Source of the DNA: Deltaproteobacteria bacterium
GTDB taxonomy: Bacteria > Myxococcota_A > UBA9160
NCBI GenBank assembly: GCA_003520425.1
Contig: DOUU01000206.1
Location: 1 to 6,089, forward strand
Direction: 5' to 3'
DNA: 6,089 nt
Each line of letters begins with the position of its first letter. Position 1 is the stretch's first letter. Below the pieces are notes generated by a model. The model ran no database searches and was not told the origin of the DNA. It worked only from the letters and a program-made list of their open reading frames with translations. This document shows, piece by piece, positions 1 through 6,057 of this stretch. A program made the translations under genes and the position numbers.

Positions 1-318
1 CGTCGCGGGAACCCGCGTCGCACGCTCCCCCGTCTCCTTGCAGAACCTCTACGTAGGAGTAGGGGGAGAGGTTGGCGCGTGCGCGGGCAGCGAGGTCGGG
101 CTCGATCTCCATCGACATGGCCGTAAGGTCCGACGATTTCGGCAATGATTGCCGTGTAGTATCCAACACCGCAGCCAACGTGCAGCACGCGATCGCCGGC
201 CCGGATTGCCAGGAAATCGAGGAATCGGGCCAGGGTGGTCGGATGACCATTGTTCAGCCAGCAGGGGCTCGTCGATCGCCACGAGGATGTTCTGGTAGAG
301 ATGCACGGGGTCATCGTC
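1..318 (-). pseudogene. Frameshifted SAM-dependent methyltransferase (isoaspartyl O-methyltransferase type), partial
   Basis: On the minus strand three frames must be joined to recover one protein. The first, from about 318 to 259, gives DDDPVHLYQNILVAIDEPLL. The second, from about 257 to 114, gives LNNGHPTTLARFLDFLA and then the SAM-binding motif I, VLHVGCGVGYYTAIIAEIVG. The third, from about 112 to 1, gives MEIEPDLAARARANL and then YVEVLQGDGG. In order these match a Rossmann methyltransferase of the PCMT-like group: substrate-side HLYQN segment, glycine-rich motif I, acidic end of beta-2 (EIEPD) and a post-motif GDG. The frame breaks lie near 255-261, consistent with one extra G, and near 112-116. 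Frame one is closed by a TGA at 343-345, so the expected N-terminal 50 or so residues are also not in frame. An open minus frame at 505-311 sits where they should be and contains RRRLLGNDP, which I cannot align with confidence. The gene continues beyond base 1. Sequencing indels are an alternative to true decay. Confidence 0.72.
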
Positions 319-533
319 CCGGCCGGAACCGCCCCTCGCGGATCAAATCACCCACCCGCTCGGGGATTCGAGGTCCGTCGCCAACGTCGGAGCCGGTACC
401 GGCTCCTATGAGCCTCGCTGGCACAGGGTCATTGCCAAGGAGCCTTCGTCGACCATGATCCGGCAACAGCCGCCCGACTCGGCTCGCGCCCTTTAAGGCG
501 ATCACGGAGCGCGTACCCCTGGCGGGAGGAGCG

Positions 534-575
534 ATGAACTCCGCCGTCCCCGTTCTGAGCGTATGCTTGCACTAG
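534..575 (+). CDS. Possible 13-aa leader peptide (uORF)
   Basis: The sequence GGGAGGA at 524-530 lies just upstream of an ATG at 534 that opens a 13-codon frame, MNSAVPVLSVCLH, ending with TAG at 573-575. The stop overlaps the AGGAGG (574-579) that precedes the flavoprotein gene at 593. A ribosome finishing the short ORF would therefore sit on the ribosome-binding region of the next gene, the usual geometry for translational coupling or leader control. The reading frame differs from that of the downstream gene. The evidence is the Shine-Dalgarno sequence, the start and the stop placement only; so short a peptide has no family signal and could be chance. The peptide contains one Cys near its end, with no clear regulatory run of codons. 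Confidence 0.3.
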   Translation: MNSAVPVLSVCLH

Positions 576-586
576 GAGGCGGTGAG
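574..586 (+). promoter_or_regulatory. Ribosome-binding region for the flavoprotein gene
   Basis: The purine-rich run AGGAGGCGGTGAG holds an AGGAGG (574-579), 13 bases before the ATG at 593, and a GGTGAG (581-586), 6 bases before it. It supports 593 over the in-frame ATG at 563, which has no Shine-Dalgarno sequence and would add ten residues that do not belong to the Rossmann fold. The AGGAGG spacing is longer than ideal, so GGTGAG may be the part actually used. Confidence 0.6.
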
Positions 587-592
587 TCACTC

Positions 593-1963
593 ATGAGGTA
601 CGACGCAATCATCGTCGGTTCGGGGCAAGCCGGAACGCCGTTTTCGTATCGTTTGGCCGACCACGGGTGGACAGTCGCTCTGGTCGAAAAGGGCAATCTA
701 GGCGGCACGTGCATTAATACGGGATGCACACCCACCAAGACAATGATTCATCGCGCGCAGGTTGCTCACTACGCTCGGAATGCCGCGCGCTGGGGGGTGG
801 TGGCCCACGATGTGATTGCCGACTTGCCGAAGATCGTGGCCCAGAAAGATTTCCTGGTACGGGGCCGGCGCGCTCGCCACGAGAAGCAGATCGCAGACCA
901 TCCGAAAATACGTCTCTACCGTGGGGAGGCACGCTTCACGGGCCCCCGGCAACTGAGCGTCGCGGGAGAAGTGCTCGAAAGCGACAAGATCTTCATCAAT
1001 ACCGGCGCACGCCCAGATATTCCGAGAATTTCCGGCCTGGAGGACGTCGACTACCTGACAAACGAGACGATGCTTGACCTAAAGACGCGTCCCGAGCACC
1101 TGCTCGTGCTCGGGGGCGGTTACATCGGACTCGAGTTCGGGCAGATGTTCGTCCGCTTCGGGAGCCGGGTGACGGTGATCCATCACACTGGACAGATCCT
1201 CTCCCGAGAGGACCCGGAAATCGCCGCGGAGCTCCAAAGGGCGCTAGAGGCGGAGAATATGAAGTTTCTGCTGAACGCCCGAACGACGCGCGTGGAAGAG
1301 AAAAGCGGTTCAGTTGTGCTGACGGTCGAAGGAACCGGGGGCAGGCAAACCGTCGCTGGATCGCACCTTCTCGTCGCCACCGGGCGCCGTCCGAATACGG
1401 ATGGTCTGGGTCTCGAAAAGGCGGGCGTGGAAACCGACAGGTTGGGCTTCGTACGGGTCAATGGACACCTCGAAACGAATGTGCAAGGCATTTGGGCGCT
1501 GGGCGATGTGAAGGGAGGACCGGCCTTTACCCATATCTCCTACAACGACTACCAGATCATCTACGCCAATCTGATCGAGGGGATGGACCTCTCGACCGAT
1601 CACCGCCTCGTGCCCTACTGCGTCTTCACCGATCCGCAGCTCGCCGGCGTCGGAATGACGGAAAAAGAGGCAAGAGCCAAGGGCTACAGGCTGAAAGTGG
1701 GCAAGGTCCCAATGGCGGTGGTCGCTCGGGCGTTCGAGAGGGACGAGACCGCAGGGCTCATGAAGATCGTCGTGGACGCGTCGAACGACCGGGTATTGGG
1801 AGCGACGATTCTCGGAGTAGAGGGAGGCGAGGTCGTCCATACTCTCTATACCCTCATGCTGGGCAATCTGCCCTACACGCTCTTGAAGGGAGCTGTCTAT
1901 ATCCATCCCACTCTGACCGAAGGATTGTGGTTTTTGATGGAGGATGTGCGGTCCATTGACTAG
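593..1963 (+). CDS. FAD-dependent pyridine nucleotide-disulfide oxidoreductase (mercuric reductase-like, no mercury-binding cysteines)
   Basis: This 456-residue cytoplasmic flavoprotein belongs to the class I disulfide reductases (dihydrolipoamide dehydrogenase, glutathione and mercuric reductase). An N-terminal FAD site GSGQAG lies at 9-14, followed by the redox-active disulfide GTCINTGC with Cys40 and Cys45. The NAD(P) Rossmann motif GGGYIG is at 174-179, ATGRRPNTDGL near 263-273, and the second FAD contact WALGDV at 301-306. A C-terminal dimerisation domain ends with the catalytic His-Glu pair in HPTLTE (438-443). Length and motifs fit the short group commonly labelled 'mercuric reductase'. 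It has no N-terminal heavy-metal domain and no C-terminal cysteine pair, so mercury reduction is not supported; the true acceptor is unknown. The residue after the second nucleotide-binding strand is His (VTVIHH, 193-198) where NADH enzymes usually carry Glu, which hints at NADPH. It is probably cotranscribed with the MOSC fusion gene 60 bases downstream. Confidence 0.93.
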   Translation: MRYDAIIVGSGQAGTPFSYRLADHGWTVALVEKGNLGGTCINTGCTPTKTMIHRAQVAHYARNAARWGVVAHDVIADLPKIVAQKDFLVRGRRARHEKQIADHPKIRLYRGEARFTGPRQLSVAGEVLESDKIFINTGARPDIPRISGLEDVDYLTNETMLDLKTRPEHLLVLGGGYIGLEFGQMFVRFGSRVTVIHHTGQILSREDPEIAAELQRALEAENMKFLLNARTTRVEEKSGSVVLTVEGTGGRQTVAGSHLLVATGRRPNTDGLGLEKAGVETDRLGFVRVNGHLETNVQGIWALGDVKGGPAFTHISYNDYQIIYANLIEGMDLSTDHRLVPYCVFTDPQLAGVGMTEKEARAKGYRLKVGKVPMAVVARAFERDETAGLMKIVVDASNDRVLGATILGVEGGEVVHTLYTLMLGNLPYTLLKGAVYIHPTLTEGLWFLMEDVRSID

Positions 1964-2009
1964 CGCCCGGGCAGAATATTTCGCGGTGATACGAACCAGA
2001 GACCAGTTC

Positions 2010-2015
2010 GGAGGG
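2010..2015 (+). promoter_or_regulatory. Shine-Dalgarno supporting a GTG start
   Basis: GGAGGG lies 8 bases before the GTG at 2024. The spacing is ideal, and the protein from this GTG (MAQLLSVNVG) begins exactly as MOSC proteins of the YiiM type do, so the GTG is the start. No hairpin with a T-run is seen between the preceding stop at 1963 and this site, which fits a two-gene transcript. Confidence 0.75.
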
Positions 2016-2023
2016 AACGGTTC

Positions 2024-3784
2024 GTGGCCCAATTGCTCTCGGTCAATGTAGGCCTTCCGCGTGATATCGAATGGCGCGGCCAGACGGTGAGAACCGCTGT
2101 CTGGAAGGACCCAGTTCGTGGCCGACGGGTGGTGCGGCGGCTCAACATCGATGGCGACGGCCAAGGAGACTTGGTCGGTCACGGCGGCGAGCACCGGGCG
2201 GTCTTTGTCTACCAGATCGATTCCTATCGTCATTGGGAGGCTGAGTTACACCGCAACGACTTCGTCTATGGACAGTTTGGCGAAAACTTCACCGTCGAGG
2301 GCTTGCCCGATGACAAAGTCTGCATCGGCGACAGGTACAAGATCGGAGGAGCCGTATTCGAAGTGACCCAGCCTCGTGTGACCTGCTACCGGGTTGGGAT
2401 CCGGATGGATGAGCCGCGAATGGCGGCGCTGCTCGTTTCGCACGCGAGGCCGGGCTTCTACTTCCGGGTTCTACAGGAAGGAGAGGTAGAAGCCGGCGAT
2501 GAAATCGTCCAGCTCGCGGAAGGCCCGGAGGGCATGACTGTCGCCGAAGTGAGCGCGCTCTTGTACACGGCTGGACACGCCCCCGAGGCTCTCAAGCGAG
2601 CATTGCGTATCCCAGCGCTCAGCACAGGGTGGCGTGCTTCGTTCGAAGCTCTCCTCGAGCGGGCGGTAAGCGGAGCGCCGATGACGGGGAATCCTGGACT
2701 TACCCCCGAGGCCGGTGTCCGACCGGCGTGGACTGGATTCCGCCCTTTGCGAGTGTCTCGGCTCGATCGCGAGAGCAAGAGTGTACTCTCGCTGGTCCTC
2801 GAGGCCGAGGACCATCCGCTCACGGCCGCGCTGCCAGGGCAGTTTCTCGTTCTTCGCCTGCGCCCGAAATCCGAGGCACCGGCGCTGCTCCGCAGCTATT
2901 CGCTTTCAAGCGCCCCCGCAACCGATCGCTACCGCATCAGCGTCAAACGGGAGGCGGGCGGTGCCGCCAGCGCATACCTCCATGACCAGGTCAAGGTAGG
3001 CCACGTCTTGGAGGTGAGCGCACCGAGGGGTCACTTCACACTGCGGCCGGGCGATGGTCCGGTTGTTCTCCTCAGTGCGGGTGTGGGAGCAACACCAGTG
3101 CTCGCGATGCTGCACGCTCTGGCTAAGGAAGCGTCGCCGCGGGAGGTCTGGTGGCTCTATGGAGCCCGCGACCGCGCCGATCATCCGTTCGCTCGGGAGG
3201 CACGCGACCTGCTCCAAGGGCTTTCGCGTGCCCGCGGCCACGTCTGCTACAGCAGGCCCGGTCCTGAGGATCGCCTCGGTCAAGACTTCGACCAGCCTGG
3301 GAGGCTCTCCGTGTCGGTCATCAGCAACCTTGGCGTACCGCGCGATGCCGATTTCTACCTCTGTGGACCCGCACCCTTCATGCGCGACCTGAGCAGCGGT
3401 CTGCGGGCCTTTAGCGCCGCACCTGAGCGCATCCACACGGAGATCTTTGGTTCCCTCGAGGCAAGTACGCCCGGTGTGGTCGGAGCGACCCGCCGTCCCC
3501 CGCACCAACCCGCCGGCCCTCGTGGAAGCGGGCCGCTTGTGTCCTTCGCGCGGAGCGGCGTCAACGTCCCCTGGGATGTTCGATTTCAGAGCCTGCTCGA
3601 ACTTGCTGAGGCCTGCGATGTCCCCGTGCGGTGGTCCTGCAGGACGGGGGTCTGCCACAGCTGTGAGAGCGGGCTGGTTGCTGGCACCGTGGTCTACGAG
3701 CCGGAGCCCGTCGAGGCGCCGGCCGACGGGAATCTGCTCATCTGCTGCTCCACACCCCGAGGTGACCTCGTGATCGACCTTTGA
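2024..3784 (+). CDS. MOSC domain / ferredoxin reductase / [2Fe-2S] ferredoxin fusion oxidoreductase
   Basis: A single 586-residue chain with three modules. Residues 1-165 are a MOSC domain of YiiM type: GDLVGHGGEHRAV at 48-60, GENFTVEGL at 86-94 and QPRVTCYRVG at 116-125, with Cys121 the expected ligand of the molybdenum cofactor. Residues 166-215 fit the 3-alpha domain that follows MOSC in YiiM. Residues 236-475 are a ferredoxin-NADP reductase-like module: RSYSLSS (290-296) for the flavin, GGAASAYLHD (312-321), LLSAGVGATPVLAML (349-363) for the nicotinamide nucleotide and FYLCGPAPFM (444-453). After a Pro/Gly-rich linker (484-505) comes a plant-type ferredoxin domain with Cys539, Cys544, Cys547 and Cys574 or Cys575. 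The reductase-ferredoxin order is that of phthalate dioxygenase reductase. Inferred function: electrons pass from NAD(P)H to flavin, to the iron-sulfur cluster, to molybdenum, reducing N-hydroxylated bases or similar compounds as YiiM, YcbX and mARC do. No signal peptide is seen; it is likely cytosolic. It follows the flavoprotein gene by 60 bases. Confidence 0.95.
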   Translation: MAQLLSVNVGLPRDIEWRGQTVRTAVWKDPVRGRRVVRRLNIDGDGQGDLVGHGGEHRAVFVYQIDSYRHWEAELHRNDFVYGQFGENFTVEGLPDDKVCIGDRYKIGGAVFEVTQPRVTCYRVGIRMDEPRMAALLVSHARPGFYFRVLQEGEVEAGDEIVQLAEGPEGMTVAEVSALLYTAGHAPEALKRALRIPALSTGWRASFEALLERAVSGAPMTGNPGLTPEAGVRPAWTGFRPLRVSRLDRESKSVLSLVLEAEDHPLTAALPGQFLVLRLRPKSEAPALLRSYSLSSAPATDRYRISVKREAGGAASAYLHDQVKVGHVLEVSAPRGHFTLRPGDGPVVLLSAGVGATPVLAMLHALAKEASPREVWWLYGARDRADHPFAREARDLLQGLSRARGHVCYSRPGPEDRLGQDFDQPGRLSVSVISNLGVPRDADFYLCGPAPFMRDLSSGLRAFSAAPERIHTEIFGSLEASTPGVVGATRRPPHQPAGPRGSGPLVSFARSGVNVPWDVRFQSLLELAEACDVPVRWSCRTGVCHSCESGLVAGTVVYEPEPVEAPADGNLLICCSTPRGDLVIDL

Positions 3785-4154
3785 CGCACCATCGGGTCTG
3801 GCTCTCGAAGCCGAGAATGGGCCTTCAATGCAAAATCCGAGAAGAAAACGCGGGGATGTCAGGACTTCGATGACCTACCCACCTCACGCTACCTGGGCCT
3901 TGACGGGTAGCCTGTTGCCCATGACCCCACGGTGTTGAAAAATCGAGCCCTTTCTGACCGCGAAGTTGCCGCCTCCTAGGCCGTGATATTTCGCGCTCTT
4001 TCGGGCTCCGATCCAGACACCCTTTCTGCCAGCCCCACTTCAGCCAGAACTCTGGGAGCCGTCGGAGGAGGTCCCGAGCAGCGGCGCGACTTCAGTAAAC
4101 GAACGCCTGGCTTCGGCCGCTCCGGCAATCTAGGATCGGGACAGCTTGTGCGTG

Positions 4155-4173
4155 GGCGCCCGATTCGGGCGCC
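4155..4173. repeat. Perfect 8-bp inverted repeat (hairpin)
   Basis: GGCGCCCG at 4155-4162 is the exact reverse complement of CGGGCGCC at 4166-4173, separated by ATT. The all-GC stem with a three-base loop would be very stable. No T-run follows on the plus strand and no clear one on the minus side, so it does not qualify as an ordinary intrinsic terminator. Its role is unknown. Confidence 0.75.
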
Positions 4174-4305
4174 GCGTTCGCTGCGCGCATCCCGCCATAG
4201 TTCGCTCACGGATCAGATCGCGCTCCTTACCATGGCAGACACTGCAACACCTTTTGCAACCAAGCTTCCGTCGCGTGCTCGCCTACCGGGCTTGCGTTCG
4301 TCTGG

Positions 4306-4327
4306 GCTGCACTCAAGCTGCACTCAA
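4306..4327 (+). repeat. 11-bp perfect tandem duplication
   Basis: GCTGCACTCAA occurs twice head to tail (4306-4316 and 4317-4327), about 20 bases before the ORF at 4345. It could be a slippage duplication or a tandem binding site. Two copies only, so no array. Confidence 0.8.
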
Positions 4328-4344
4328 GGAGTGGGGAGCGTAAG

Positions 4345-4818
4345 TTGTCGGGAATGCACGGGAATTCTGAGGGTTCCGCGGGTTCGATTCCAGCCCGGCC
4401 CGAGTTGTATCGAGTCTTGGAGAAGATCAATGCCGACATCTCTGTGCTCGAGGTGAAGGCTTACGAGGCGAGCGACGGTAGCCGCATCTACGAGTTCGAT
4501 ACCCTGTACAACGAACACGATCCCGAGCCCACAAGGACACCGACGGACGTCACAAGCGACCGGGTTGCGCGCCGTGCACGCCGGGCTGTTTCAGACACAA
4601 TCATCGTGCCAGCCCGCGAGGAGGGGTTTCGCGAGGTGTTCCTTGGAGAGAATCGCTGGCACGAAATCCGGGTCGGAGCCGCAATGAAGGAGAAGATAAG
4701 GCACATAGCTGCCTACCAAGTGGCCCCGGTGAGCGCCGTTACGCATATCGCAGACCCACCGGTGCAGAAACAACCACCCAGCTCCACGCGACGATCGGAA
4801 GGCCGTTCGGATCTGTAG
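4345..4818 (+). CDS. Hypothetical protein, probably 3'-truncated
   Basis: Family not recognised with certainty. The ORF opens with a TTG at 4345, six bases after GGGGAG (4333-4338); an in-frame ATG at 4354 has a poorer ribosome site. Residues 21-137 look like genuine protein: LYRVLEKINADISVLEVKA (21-39), RIYEFDTLY (47-55), a basic stretch RVARRARRA (73-81), then IIVPAREEGFREVFLGENRW (86-105), an amphipathic AAMKEKIRHIAAYQVAP (112-128) and THIAD (133-137). The second half has the alternating strand-helix-strand look of a small ASCH/EVE-like or nuclease-associated domain; that is only an impression. Residues 1-20 and everything after residue 137 are low-complexity or unlike the rest. The tail PPVQKQPPSSTRR is the antisense of the PKD-like coding sequence on the opposite strand, so the natural C-terminus seems to be missing. 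No membrane segment or signal peptide. Confidence 0.55.
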   Translation: MSGMHGNSEGSAGSIPARPELYRVLEKINADISVLEVKAYEASDGSRIYEFDTLYNEHDPEPTRTPTDVTSDRVARRARRAVSDTIIVPAREEGFREVFLGENRWHEIRVGAAMKEKIRHIAAYQVAPVSAVTHIADPPVQKQPPSSTRRSEGRSDL

Positions 4819-4957
4819 CGGTTCCGTAGAGCTGAATCCTGGTGTCAAGAATCGCCGACATGTTCGGGCCGGCATCAGCGACGGGAGGTAGAGTTCGCGC
4901 CGATGCAAGAGTCGGAATCGCTAGAAAAGCGACCAGAGCCAGGATTGTACTCTTCAT
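4739..4957 (-). CDS. Secreted PKD-like domain protein, C-terminally truncated
   Basis: On the minus strand ATG at 4957 opens a 72-residue ORF with a clear signal peptide: Lys2, a hydrophobic core ILALVAFLAI (5-14) and a type I cleavage site ASA at 18-20. The mature start is RTLPPVADAGPN (21-32), followed by IQLYGTATDPNGLPIVAWSW (41-60) and VVVSAPVG (61-68). The PVADAG entry, the G-T-A-x-DP-G loop and the x-W-S-W strand are hallmarks of PKD/Ig-like extracellular domains. Such a domain has about 80-90 residues; here only the first half is present, the sequence turns into LRYA after Gly68, and a stop follows at 4741-4739. A G-rich ribosome site (AGGGGGG, about 4965-4971) supports this start over the in-frame ATG at 5017. 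The original gene was probably a much longer exported or surface protein with PKD repeats. As it stands the product is unlikely to fold. Confidence 0.65.
   Translation of the reverse strand: MKSTILALVAFLAIPTLASARTLPPVADAGPNMSAILDTRIQLYGTATDPNGLPIVAWSWVVVSAPVGLRYA
4750..4758. other. Probable rearrangement or deletion joint
   Basis: The plus-strand ORF loses its expected character after Asp137 (4753-4755). The minus-strand PKD-like ORF loses family resemblance after Gly68 (4756-4754). Two convergent, unrelated genes broken at the same base pair are best explained by one joining event here. The flanks visible in the window offer no long repeat, so the joint looks illegitimate rather than site-specific. 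A misassembly would look identical. Confidence 0.5.
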
Positions 4958-5549
4958 CGGACTACCCCCCTTTAGGACAAAGAAGCGGGGATGGATTTCA
5001 TGAATCTTCACCCGCAAAAGCTGATTTCAGTCAACACACCAGGTTGACAGCTACCAAGATCAGGCCACCTCAGTCCTCTGGCCAACTCCACGAGGCGCCC
5101 GACCCACGCCGGGACTCACGATGAAGATCGAAGCATTTTCTGTGCCGGGTGCAGAAAGGGTCCGGGGTGCTCTCAACAAGCCCGTGTCGCGCCAACCTCG
5201 ATCGAGGCGGAGCGTCGCAGGCGCCGATGTCGCAGATGGCCCGTTACGCCTCACTTGCCGTAGGATGGGCGGGCGCCGCGCAGCCTTACGTCGCCGGCTG
5301 CGAACTGGCACAGAGCGGTGGCAGGCCGTCCGCTCTCGCGGACAGTGGCCAGCGGAGGCGTCTCGGTCTCGCTCACTACGAGCACGCGCCCGAACCCCTC
5401 GGAATGCGAGTGTTCCCTCTTGTTGGCACTGAGATTGCTCCATCCCACGCTTAAGGAACCGGATTGCATATCGTGTTCTCCACAGTGAAGCACTGGCCTC
5501 CTCCGGACCCCCATCGGGCCGGAGCCGGGAACGGCGCGGGAGGGGCGAA
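4958..5549. other. Gene-free stretch between divergent genes
   Basis: This stretch separates the minus-strand PKD-like gene from the plus-strand DUF3237 gene. Several overlapping frames of about 100 codons are open on both strands between about 5060 and 5556, but all are Arg/Ser/Pro-rich and show no recognisable motif, which is what high GC content alone produces. No RNA gene, terminator or convincing promoter pair is visible. A TTGACT on the minus strand at 5034-5029 could be a -35 element for the PKD-like gene, but no good -10 stands at the right distance. Confidence 0.5.
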
Positions 5550-5978
5550 ATGGCAATCGAGCTGGTGCCGCTCGGTACGGTACGAGTTCAGTTGAAGCCG
5601 CCGATCGAGGTCGGCACAGGGCCAGCCGGAAGGCGAGTGATCTTCGAAGTGACGAGCGCGCGGGTGCAGGGAGAGCGTCTGCGGGGCGAGATGGTGGGGG
5701 CCGCAGCCGCGGACTGGCTGCTCATCGGTCCTGAGGGCACGGGATCGCTCGACATCCGGGCGACGATTCGCACCCATGACGACGCGACCATCTTCGCGCA
5801 GTACTACGGTCGAGCGGACCTGTCCCGCGGTTTGGAGCTGCCAATTACGATCTACGCCGCGCCTCGCTTCGAGACGGGTGACGAGCGCTACGCATGGCTG
5901 AACCGCATTCAGGCGATCGGCAAGGGGATCGTCCACGCAGACCTTTCGCTGGAGTGGGAGTGGTACGAAGTGCGCTAG
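5550..5978 (+). CDS. DUF3237 family protein
   Basis: An intact 142-residue protein, close to the family's usual length of about 150. ATG at 5550 follows the strong ribosome site GGGAGGGG (5538-5545). The family pattern runs from end to end: LVPLGTVRVQLKPPIEVG (5-22), PAGRRVIFEV (25-34), RLRGEMVGAAAADWLLIGPE (43-62), the repeat-like LDIRATIRTHDDATIFAQYYG (67-87), and the near-invariant PRFETGDERYAWLNRIQAIG (105-124), ending with WEWYEV. DUF3237 is a small beta-barrel-like domain of unknown biochemical role, often found beside genes of small-molecule, lipid or aromatic metabolism. There is no signal peptide or membrane segment, so it is predicted cytosolic. The stop at 5976-5978 is followed after 79 bases by another plus-strand start, so the two may share a transcript. 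Confidence 0.93.
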   Translation: MAIELVPLGTVRVQLKPPIEVGTGPAGRRVIFEVTSARVQGERLRGEMVGAAAADWLLIGPEGTGSLDIRATIRTHDDATIFAQYYGRADLSRGLELPITIYAAPRFETGDERYAWLNRIQAIGKGIVHADLSLEWEWYEVR

Positions 5979-6057
5979 CGATCTTCCGGTGGGCCAAATC
6001 CGACAGTGATGCCCCCGAGCCCCATCTGCTTCGCCATGCCACACCGGGAGCGAAGCC

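Larger units (their letters stand above)
3785..4344. other. Gene-free stretch
   Basis: No frame on either strand gives a recognisable protein. The longest open frames here are Arg/Pro/Ser-rich and have no family features. The stretch holds a GC-rich hairpin (4155-4173), an 11-bp tandem duplication (4306-4327) and, at 3932-3942, the string GTGTTGAAAAA, which resembles the ends of some insertion sequences but has no partner end that I can find. After the stop of the MOSC fusion there is only a weak bulged hairpin near 3797-3816 without a T-run, so no convincing terminator. Decayed DNA left by an old mobile element is possible but not shown. Confidence 0.5.

Noticed and set aside
72..458. Plus-strand open frame of 128 codons at the left edge
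   Set aside because: Arg/Pro/Ser-rich, and antisense to the recognisable methyltransferase remnant.
1310..2233. Long open frame of 307 codons on the minus strand
   Set aside because: Antisense shadow of the flavoprotein and MOSC genes; it spans both and has no family features.
4155..4173. GC-rich hairpin as an intrinsic terminator
   Set aside because: No T-run follows on either strand, and it lies about 370 bases past the nearest upstream stop codon.
4378..4405. Possible tRNA 3' half: GCGGGTTCGATTCCAGC resembles a T-arm, followed by CCGGCCC
   Set aside because: The T-stem has a mismatch, no CCA follows, no partner for the acceptor strand (GGGCCGG) occurs upstream, and there is no credible D-arm or anticodon arm. 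At most a chance B-box or an old tRNA scrap.
5044..5072. TTGACA on the plus strand as a promoter -35 box
   Set aside because: No -10-like hexamer at 16-18 bases (the sequence there is CC/GA-rich), and the next supported gene starts about 500 bases away.
5121..5454. Overlapping plus-strand frames of about 100 codons
   Set aside because: Neither has a convincing ribosome site, domain motif or normal residue mix. Several frames on both strands are open at once, as expected from GC bias alone.
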